From: an uncultured Lachnospiraceae bacterium
GTDB lineage: Bacteria > Bacillota > Clostridia > Lachnospirales > Lachnospiraceae
Assembly (NCBI GenBank): GCA_946413945.1
Contig: CAMKMR010000045.1
Location: 1 to 10,226, forward strand
Reading direction: 5' to 3'
Length of the DNA stretch: 10,226 nt
This document shows positions 5,390-10,226 of the stretch, in pieces. A program made the position numbers and the translations under genes. How positions within the stretch are numbered: position 1 is the first letter of the stretch; every line of letters starts with the position of its first letter. The notes beneath the pieces were generated by a model that saw only the letters and a program-made list of their open reading frames with translations, was not told the DNA's origin and did not search any database.

Positions 5390-6298
5390 ATGACAAAGAA
5401 TGATCAGATGGAAGTAATTATTGCGAAAGCACAGACTCTTATCGAGGCACTTCCTTATATTAAAAGATTTAATGGAACAAAGATAGTTGTTAAGTATGGT
5501 GGAAGCGCTATGCTTGATGAAGAGCTTAAGTATAATGTTATTCAGGACGTAGCCCTTCTTAAACTTATTGGTATGAAGCCTATCATCGTTCATGGCGGTG
5601 GGAAGGAGATCAGTAAGTATTTAGGACTTATGGGAAAAACATCTGAATTTGTAAATGGACTCCGCGTTACAGATGATGAAACTCTTGATGTGGCTGAGAT
5701 GGTATTATCCAAGGTTAACAAGAGTCTTGTAGGACTTATGTCACAGGTTGGTCTTAAGGCGATCGGTATCAGTGGTAAGGACGCAGGAATGCTTAAGTGC
5801 CGAAAAAAATTATCAGGTGGTAAGGATATTGGATATGTAGGAGAGGTTGTTGAAACTGATTGTTCTATCCTTGATACACTTATTGATAATGACTTTATCC
5901 CGGTTATTGCTCCTATCGGTGTGGGACTTGATGATCATCATGGATATAACATTAATGCAGATGATTGTGCATGTGCAGTAGCGGTAGCAGAAAAGGCTGA
6001 AAAGCTTGCTTTCCTTACTGATACAGAAGGTGTATTTACAGATCCTAATGATAAGAAGACCCTTATTTCAGAGATGGATATCAAAGAAGCACGTGAACTT
6101 ATAGATAGTGGAGTTATTGGTGGAGGAATGCTTCCAAAACTTAATAACTGTATCGAAGCAATGGAAAAGGGAGTTTCAAGAGTACATATTCTTGATGGAC
6201 GTCTTGAGCATTGTCTTTTACTTGAGTGCTTTACTGAAAAGGGTATTGGTACTGCAATCCTTAAAGAGCCATTATTTATGGACCATATCAAAAAGTAA
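5390..6298 (+). CDS. argB: Acetylglutamate kinase, arginine-sensitive type
   Basis: ArgB phosphorylates N-acetylglutamate with ATP, the controlled second step of the acetyl cycle. Using the start at 5390 it has 302 residues: KYGGS at 35-39, HGGGKE at 68-73 (substrate and phosphate loops), NINAD at 187-191 and GGGMLPK at 244-250 near the nucleotide site. An N-terminal helix, about residues 7-27 (MEVIIAKAQTLIEALPYI), precedes the kinase fold. That extension is characteristic of hexameric, arginine-inhibited kinases and fits a pathway with ArgJ, where this step is the feedback point. The start is chosen because AAGAAGG (5375-5381) lies eight bases before ATG 5390. ATG 5372 in the same frame adds six residues but has no well-placed ribosome binding site. 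It is cotranscribed with argJ and closed by a terminator. Confidence 0.96.
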   Translation: MTKNDQMEVIIAKAQTLIEALPYIKRFNGTKIVVKYGGSAMLDEELKYNVIQDVALLKLIGMKPIIVHGGGKEISKYLGLMGKTSEFVNGLRVTDDETLDVAEMVLSKVNKSLVGLMSQVGLKAIGISGKDAGMLKCRKKLSGGKDIGYVGEVVETDCSILDTLIDNDFIPVIAPIGVGLDDHHGYNINADDCACAVAVAEKAEKLAFLTDTEGVFTDPNDKKTLISEMDIKEARELIDSGVIGGGMLPKLNNCIEAMEKGVSRVHILDGRLEHCLLLECFTEKGIGTAILKEPLFMDHIKK

Positions 6299-6318
6299 TA
6301 GTATACAATGAATTAATG

Positions 6319-6354
6319 AAAAGAGAAGCTTATTTTGTAAATGCTTCTCTTTTT
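6319..6354 (+). terminator. Intrinsic terminator of the argJ-argB operon
   Basis: An 11-bp stem (6319-6329 with 6343-6353, AAAAGAGAAGC arm) with a 13-nt loop is followed by a T-rich tail at 6350-6354. It starts 20 nt after the argB stop. Confidence 0.85.
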
Positions 6355-6359
6355 ATTGG

Positions 6360-6388
6360 TTGAATAAACAAAAAAAATTAGTTACAAT
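6360..6388 (+). promoter_or_regulatory. Promoter of the ComEA-like/response regulator unit
   Basis: The -35 TTGAAT (6360-6365), 17-nt spacer and -10 TACAAT (6383-6388) begin right after the argB terminator. The predicted start near 6395 gives a leader of about 47 nt, which contains the hairpin at 6412-6437. Confidence 0.65.
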
Positions 6389-6411
6389 ATTTTTAGTTCT
6401 TCTAATAAAGA

Positions 6412-6437
6412 CATCCTTTTATTGTGAAAGAAGGATG
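6412..6437 (+). promoter_or_regulatory. Hairpin that covers the Shine-Dalgarno of the ComEA-like gene
   Basis: CATCCTT (6412-6418) is perfectly complementary to AAGGATG (6431-6437), with two possible extra pairs inside (one T-G, one T-A). AAGGA at 6431-6435 is the ribosome binding site, six bases before ATG 6442, so the folded form would hide it. Whether this controls translation is an inference. Confidence 0.45.
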
Positions 6438-6441
6438 ATCT

Positions 6442-7125
6442 ATGAAAAAAAATCATATATTTTGTCTGGTCAGTGTTATTTTGCTTTTGTTCTTTATCTG
6501 TTCCTGTAAAGATGTTGAACTTGCTACAGTAAAAGAAAGTGAAACAGGTCTTGTTGAGGAAACAGCTGATAATAAAGGGAAAACAGAAGAAAAGACAGAA
6601 GAATTAAGCAAAAAGACAAGCCAGGATATAAAGGAAGATGCAGCGGATAAATTTGAAGAAGAGGGCGAAGTGTGTGTTTATATATGCGGAGCTGTTGTGA
6701 ATGAAGGCGTGTACAGTTTAAAGAAAGACAGCCGTATAAAAGATCTTCTTCTTATGGCAGGTGGATACAGTGATGATGCAGCAAAGGGCTATGTAAATCT
6801 GGCAGAAAAGTTAGTTGATGGAGAAAAGGTTTATATACCTTATCTGTCAGAGGTGGAAAGTACAAGTCCTAAAGATTATAAGTATGAAGATGAAGTATCC
6901 TCCTCAAGTAAAGATAAGACAGCTGATGATTCGGGTCTGGTGAATCTTAATACAGCATCTAAGGCAGAGCTTATGACTCTTCCGGGAATTGGGGAGGTCA
7001 GGGCAGAAGAAATCATAAGATATAGAGAAGAACATGGAAAATTTGAAGATGTTGAAGACCTTATGAACGTTGAAGGAATAAAGACAGGCGTCTTTGAAAA
7101 GATAAAAGATTTGGTGATCATTTAG
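6442..7125 (+). CDS. ComEA-like predicted lipoprotein with SLBB and helix-hairpin-helix domains
   Basis: The 227-residue protein has a Lys-rich start and hydrophobic stretch (6-21) ending ICSC, a plausible lipobox with Cys22 as the lipidated residue, although Cys20 at the -2 position is unusual. A simple membrane anchor is the alternative. Residues 25-75 are a Lys/Glu/Thr-rich linker. Residues 77-135 (VCVYICGAVVNEGVYSLKKD...) form an SLBB domain as in ComEA. After a Ser/Asp-rich linker, residues 166-227 form the tandem helix-hairpin-helix DNA-binding domain (LVNLNTASKAELMTLPGIG, then VEGI). ComEA proteins bind incoming double-stranded DNA outside the membrane during competence, and this architecture matches. 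comEC is not adjacent. Instead a response regulator follows 15 nt downstream in the same operon. AAGGA at 6431-6435 fixes the start. A competence role is inferred from family; a general extracellular DNA-binding role is possible. Confidence 0.88.
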   Translation: MKKNHIFCLVSVILLLFFICSCKDVELATVKESETGLVEETADNKGKTEEKTEELSKKTSQDIKEDAADKFEEEGEVCVYICGAVVNEGVYSLKKDSRIKDLLLMAGGYSDDAAKGYVNLAEKLVDGEKVYIPYLSEVESTSPKDYKYEDEVSSSSKDKTADDSGLVNLNTASKAELMTLPGIGEVRAEEIIRYREEHGKFEDVEDLMNVEGIKTGVFEKIKDLVII

Positions 7126-7140
7126 AATAGAAGGTAAGAG

Positions 7141-7833
7141 ATGAAAAGAGTATTAGTTGTTGATGATGAAAAGCTTATTGTAAAAGGACTTAAATTCAGT
7201 CTCGAACAGGATGATATGCAGGTTGATACAGCATATGATGGTGAAGAGGCTATAGAAAAGATAAAAGCAGGTGATTATGATATAGTACTTCTGGATGTAA
7301 TGTTGCCTAAGTTTACCGGTTTTGAAGTATGCCAGATGACAAGGGAATTTTCGGATGTGCCTATAATCATGCTGACAGCAAAGGGCGAAGATATGGATAA
7401 GATCTTAGGCCTTGAATTTGGAGCAGATGATTATATCACAAAGCCATTTAATATTTTGGAAGTTAAGGCCAGAATTAAAGCTATTCTCAGAAGAAAGCAA
7501 AAGAGCAGTGTATCTGCTCCGCAACAGAGAGCAGATGTGATCGAAAAGAAGGGGCTTAGAGTTGAAATCGACAATAGAAGAGTATTCATCAATGATAAAG
7601 AAGTGAATCTTACTGCGAAGGAATTTGATCTTGTTCTTCTTCTTGCATCAAATCCTAATAAAGTTTATTCAAGAGATGAATTATTAAAAACCGTATGGGG
7701 ATCATCATATCCTGGAGATGCAAGGACGGTTGATGTTCATGTAAGGCGTCTTCGTGAAAAGATTGAAACTCATCCGGCAGATCCGGAATATATCCATACC
7801 AAGTGGGGCGTGGGATATTTCTTTAAGGACTAA
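7141..7833 (+). CDS. OmpR/PhoB-family response regulator
   Basis: The 230-residue protein has a receiver domain (1-118) with acidic pocket Asp8/Asp9, phospho-acceptor Asp52 (VLLDVMLP), Thr79 and Lys101 (ITKPF). A Gln/Ser-rich linker leads to a winged-helix DNA-binding domain (about 131-230) with LTAKEFDLVLLLASNPNKVYSR, the recognition-helix region ARTVDVHVRRLREKI and the closing WGVGYFF wing. It resembles WalR/PhoP-like regulators, activated by phosphorylation from a sensor kinase and binding direct-repeat sites. The AGAAGG site (7129-7134) is six bases before ATG. It is cotranscribed with the ComEA-like gene upstream. No histidine kinase gene follows: the operon ends at the terminator at 7885-7927 and the next gene is on the other strand. 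The cognate kinase must lie elsewhere, or the regulator is an orphan. Its targets are not visible. Confidence 0.96.
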   Translation: MKRVLVVDDEKLIVKGLKFSLEQDDMQVDTAYDGEEAIEKIKAGDYDIVLLDVMLPKFTGFEVCQMTREFSDVPIIMLTAKGEDMDKILGLEFGADDYITKPFNILEVKARIKAILRRKQKSSVSAPQQRADVIEKKGLRVEIDNRRVFINDKEVNLTAKEFDLVLLLASNPNKVYSRDELLKTVWGSSYPGDARTVDVHVRRLREKIETHPADPEYIHTKWGVGYFFKD

Positions 7834-7884
7834 AAAATAATGGGATTTTAAAAGATAGTTAAAGTGGTATTTAAAGAAGATAAT

Positions 7885-7927
7885 AAATGCGTATAAAAAA
7901 GACTGGACTTTTTTATACGCATTTTTT
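7885..7927 (+). terminator. Intrinsic terminator after the response regulator gene
   Basis: A perfect 17-bp stem (7885-7901 with 7908-7924, core ATGCGTATAAAAAAG) with a 6-nt loop ends in a T-run at 7922-7927. It lies 51 nt after the stop. Read the other way the tail is less T-rich (TTTATTA), so it may also end the convergent gene at 7967-8302, less efficiently. Confidence 0.9.
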
Positions 7928-7966
7928 GTTCGTAGTATCTAATATTAAGACATTAGTGTTTGGAAT

Positions 7967-8302
7967 CTAGATCACGCTGAGTTTAAAACTGATTATAAGT
8001 CCCCAGATAAGTGAAAGGCTTATCATCATTGCGATATCTCTTACGCAATGTCCCTTGCTCTTTTTTTCAATAAAGGCGTTTATAGCAAAGAAAAGAATAA
8101 AAAGGGGCATGTAAAAGTTGTAGGTCTCATATTCTGTCAGCATGCTTATCACTAAAATGATACCTGCTGCGATCCCTAGAAATAGTTCTAAAACAAAAAG
8201 ATTTTTGTTAAGGCCTTTAAGGCTTATTTTTTTAGCTTCTTTTGCTGGCTTATTGTTAGTTGATCTCTTACTGGATGTTTTTTTATTAGTATTTTCTGCC
8301 AT
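7967..8302 (-). CDS. Small membrane protein of unknown function, three predicted helices
   Basis: The 111-residue protein has a very basic, Ser/Asn-rich cytoplasmic-type N-terminus (MAENTNKKTSSKRSTNNKPAKEAKK, residues 1-25). Hydrophobic segments follow at about 35-54 (VLELFLGIAAGIILVISML), 62-78 (FYMPLFILFFAINAFI) and 88-106 (DIAMMISLSLIWGLIISF). I do not recognise the family. By the positive-inside rule the long Lys/Arg tail would face the cytoplasm. The start is supported by AGAAGGG on the minus strand eight bases upstream, and a promoter (8359-8387) lies 57 nt further up. It is a single-gene transcript converging on the response regulator gene and divergent from iorA. The frame is clean and hydrophobicity is well patterned, so it is very likely a real gene, but no function can be assigned. 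Confidence 0.8.
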   Translation of the reverse strand: MAENTNKKTSSKRSTNNKPAKEAKKISLKGLNKNLFVLELFLGIAAGIILVISMLTEYETYNFYMPLFILFFAINAFIEKKSKGHCVRDIAMMISLSLIWGLIISFKLSVI

Positions 8303-8358
8303 ATATTTATCCCTTCTGAATAAAAATTAAGTCACCTTTATTATGTGGCATAGTGAGA

Positions 8359-8387
8359 ATGATAACACATAAGAATATATAGGACAA
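8359..8387 (-). promoter_or_regulatory. Predicted promoter of the small membrane protein gene
   Basis: Read on the minus strand: -35 TTGTCC (complement of 8382-8387), 17-nt spacer, -10 TATCAT (complement of 8359-8364). The predicted start is near 8352, giving a 50-nt leader. The -35 touches the first copy of the direct repeat at 8387-8432. Confidence 0.5.
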
Positions 8388-8432
8388 TAGCGGTTATACT
8401 GAGGGCATGATATAGCGGTTATACTGAGGGCA
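8387..8432. repeat. Two direct repeats with 25-bp period in the divergent spacer before iorA
   Basis: Copies at 8387-8407 and 8412-8432 are identical over 21 bases (ATAGCGGTTATACTGAGGG core plus CA), and the following bases are also alike (TGA versus CGA). The period is about 2.4 helical turns. They are more GC-rich than the surrounding spacer. Position directly upstream of the -35 of the minus-strand gene, and about 160 nt before iorA, suggests a regulator site or a recent local duplication. Confidence 0.75.
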
Positions 8433-8514
8433 CGACAAGGGATGCTAAGCAAGAATTACTGATTTACGCTATAGCTAATATGGAATAATTATGTTATTAT
8501 CTAAATATGTTGGC

Positions 8515-8557
8515 TTTAGTGCGTTAATGCGAAATACTTTAGCGGCTTAACGCGAAA
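8515..8557. repeat. Imperfect 20-bp direct repeat with an embedded inverted repeat, upstream of iorA
   Basis: TTTAGTGCGTTAATGCGAAA (8515-8534) and TTTAGCGGCTTAACGCGAAA (8538-8557) agree at 16 of 20 bases with a 23-bp period. Within them GCGTTAA (8521-8527) and TTAACGC (8547-8553) are perfect inverse complements. The second copy ends 15 nt before the iorA Shine-Dalgarno. A weak promoter could overlap (TTGGCT 8510-8515, 17 nt, AATACT 8533-8538). An operator is plausible but not proven. Confidence 0.45.
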
Positions 8558-8588
8558 AAAGAATTAATATTAAAGGAGTGTACTTCAA

Positions 8589-10226
8589 GTGGAAAAGAAA
8601 ATCATGCTTGGTAATGAGGCCATTGCAAGAGGTGCCTGGGAGGCTGGAGTAAAAGTTTCATCTGCTTATCCGGGAACGCCTAGTACAGAGGTTAGTGAGA
8701 ATCTTGTAAAATACGAAGGTGTTTATGCAGAGTGGGCACCAAATGAAAAGGTTGCTGCAGAAGTAGCAATGGGTGCATCAATCGCAGGATCAAGAGCAAT
8801 GTGTGCTATGAAATGCGTAGGACTTAATGTTGCATCCGATCCACTTTATACTGCATCTTATATAGGAGCAAATGGTGGTCTTGTATATATCGTTGCTGAT
8901 GATCCGGGACTTTATAGCTCACAGAACGAACAGGACACAAGACTTATAGGTAATTCAGCTCACGTTCCCGTTATCGAGCCTTCAGATAGTGAAGAGGCCA
9001 GATATTTTACAAAGAGAGCTTTTGAAATTTCAGAAGAATATGATACTCCTGTTATTTTAAGAACAACTACAAGACTTGCTCATTCTCAGGGCGTTGTAAA
9101 TTGTGAAGATAGAATTGAACTTGAAGATAAGATTTACGAGCGTAATCCACAGAAGAATATCATGATGCCTGGAAATGCCAAGATCCGTCATCTTCATGTG
9201 GAAAATCGTGAAAACAGACTTGCAGAGGATGCTTGTAATATAGATCTTAATAAGGTTACTTATGATGATACAAAGATCGGTGTTATCACAAGTGGTATTC
9301 CTTATCAGTATGTAAAGGAAGTTCTTCCTCATGCATCAGTTCTTAAATTAGGACTTGTATATCCACTTCCAAAGAAGCTTATTGAAGAGTTTGCTTCTAA
9401 GGTAGATACCCTTTATATCGTAGAAGAATTAGAGCCATTTATCGAGACTAAAGTTAAGTCCTGGGGAATTGACTGCATTGGTAAAGACATTTTTACTATC
9501 CAGGGTGAATATAGTGCAAATATGTTAAGAAAGGCTATCCTTAAGCAGGAAGTAGAAGTTAAGACTCCGGCAGAAGTTCCTAACCGTCCACCAATACTTT
9601 GCCCGGGATGCCCTCACAGAGCTACATTTTCAGTATTAAAGAAGCTTCATCTTCATGCTTCAGGTGATATCGGATGTTATACACTTGGTGCTGTTGCCCC
9701 GCTTAATGTTGTTGATACAACTCTTTGCATGGGAGGAAGTATCTCAATGCTTCACGGTATGGAGAAGGCAAAAGGTAAGGATTGGATAAAGAACTGGGTA
9801 GCTGTTATCGGTGATTCAACTTTCCTTCATACAGGTGTTAATTCCCTTATGAATATGGTCTACAATCAGGCTACAGGAACAGTCATTATCCTTGATAATT
9901 CAACAACAGGTATGACAGGACATCAGAATCATCCTGCTACAGGTAAGATGTTAAATGGAGAGACAACTTACGCCATCGATCTTGAGAAGCTTTGCAAGTC
10001 AATGGGTATTGAAGATGTATTCGTGGTAGATGCATTTGATTTAAAGCAGCTTGAAAAGACAATTAAGGAAGAAGTTGCTAAAGACTGTCTTTCAGTTATC
10101 ATTGCCCAGTCACCATGTGCTCTTCTTAAATCTTATGTTCCTGCTGGAAAATGTTACGTTGACCCAGAGAAATGTAAGAAGTGCGGTGCATGTGCCAGGA
10201 TCATGTGTCCTGCTCTTGTTATCGGT
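8589..10226 (+). CDS. iorA: Indolepyruvate:ferredoxin oxidoreductase alpha subunit (3' truncated by window edge)
   Basis: The frame opens at GTG 8589, ten bases after AAAGGAG (8572-8578), and runs off the window after 546 codons. The usual length is about 590-620, so only the C-terminus is missing. IorA, with IorB, oxidatively decarboxylates indolepyruvate and other aryl pyruvates to the acyl-CoA, reducing ferredoxin, in amino acid fermentation or, in reverse, in aromatic amino acid synthesis. Visible motifs are the N-terminal pyrimidine-domain start LGNEAIARGAWEAGVKV with AYPGTPSTE (26-34), the family motif CPGCPHR (338-344), SGDIGCYTLG (358-367), the thiamine diphosphate region GDSTFLHTGVNSL (408-420) with ILDNSTTGMTG (434-444), and a 4Fe-4S motif with Cys529, 532, 535 and 540 followed by Pro. 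A second Fe-S motif expected at the C-terminus would lie outside. iorB is expected downstream but is not seen. Codon use matches the arginine genes. The GTG start is the only one with a well-placed ribosome site. Confidence 0.96.
   Translation, partial: MEKKIMLGNEAIARGAWEAGVKVSSAYPGTPSTEVSENLVKYEGVYAEWAPNEKVAAEVAMGASIAGSRAMCAMKCVGLNVASDPLYTASYIGANGGLVYIVADDPGLYSSQNEQDTRLIGNSAHVPVIEPSDSEEARYFTKRAFEISEEYDTPVILRTTTRLAHSQGVVNCEDRIELEDKIYERNPQKNIMMPGNAKIRHLHVENRENRLAEDACNIDLNKVTYDDTKIGVITSGIPYQYVKEVLPHASVLKLGLVYPLPKKLIEEFASKVDTLYIVEELEPFIETKVKSWGIDCIGKDIFTIQGEYSANMLRKAILKQEVEVKTPAEVPNRPPILCPGCPHRATFSVLKKLHLHASGDIGCYTLGAVAPLNVVDTTLCMGGSISMLHGMEKAKGKDWIKNWVAVIGDSTFLHTGVNSLMNMVYNQATGTVIILDNSTTGMTGHQNHPATGKMLNGETTYAIDLEKLCKSMGIEDVFVVDAFDLKQLEKTIKEEVAKDCLSVIIAQSPCALLKSYVPAGKCYVDPEKCKKCGACARIMCPALVIG

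Noticed and set aside
8387..8432. Two direct repeats considered as a minimal CRISPR array
   Set aside because: Only two copies with a 4-nt gap, no spacer of usual length and no cas genes in the window.
9057..9332. Minus-strand open frame of 91 codons
   Set aside because: Lies entirely inside the iorA coding frame, which is supported by multiple motifs.
1..10226. Insertion sequence, prophage, tRNA/rRNA or toxin-antitoxin genes
   Set aside because: No transposase, integrase, terminal inverted repeats with target duplications, cloverleaf or rRNA-like sequence was recognised on either strand.

Overview
The window looks like a chromosomal segment of a low-GC Gram-positive bacterium of the Clostridia, most likely a Lachnospiraceae member of the Butyrivibrio/Pseudobutyrivibrio/Roseburia type. 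This is inferred from AT-rich spacers, strong AGGAGG-like ribosome binding sites, sigma-A promoters with 17-nt spacers, A/T-flanked intrinsic terminators, a SleB-type hydrolase, a cyclic ArgJ-type arginine pathway and a ferredoxin-dependent indolepyruvate oxidoreductase. No search was possible, so genus-level placement is tentative.

Layout. Positions 1-357 hold the C-terminal end of a SleB/CwlJ-family cell-wall hydrolase, followed by two closely spaced terminators that bracket a 12-codon mini-ORF with a good Shine-Dalgarno. Positions 563-941 hold no convincing gene, but contain a near-perfect sigma-A promoter (668-696) and a hairpin that folds better as a minus-strand terminator (801-842). 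From 942 to 2454 lies an AT-rich MacB/LolD-type ABC exporter: a permease gene broken by two opposite frameshifts, then an intact ATPase. A large bidirectional terminator (2471-2524) separates it from the arginine genes.

The arginine block is divergent: argG on the minus strand (2609-3841), argJ-argB on the plus strand (4121-6298). The 279-nt spacer carries a promoter for each side, with several ArgR/AhrC-like boxes between them, so both transcripts are probably repressed together by arginine. ArgJ and ArgB provide the acetyl-cycle steps of ornithine synthesis, and ArgG converts citrulline plus aspartate to argininosuccinate.

Positions 6360-7927 form a second unit: a sigma-A promoter, a predicted lipoprotein with SLBB and ComEA-type helix-hairpin-helix domains, then an OmpR/PhoB-family response regulator 15 nt later and a terminator. 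No histidine kinase accompanies the regulator. A small three-helix membrane protein of unknown function lies on the minus strand (7967-8302). The divergent spacer to 8588 contains a pair of 25-bp-period direct repeats, and a second imperfect repeat with an inverted repeat close to the next gene. That gene, running off the right edge, is iorA, encoding the alpha subunit of indolepyruvate:ferredoxin oxidoreductase (546 codons visible, through the first 4Fe-4S motif).

Most of the window is ordinary housekeeping metabolism. The parts most worth a second look are the decayed ABC exporter and its leader, the ComEA-like lipoprotein paired with a response regulator, and the non-coding structures at 452-562, 801-842, 6412-6437 and 8387-8557.
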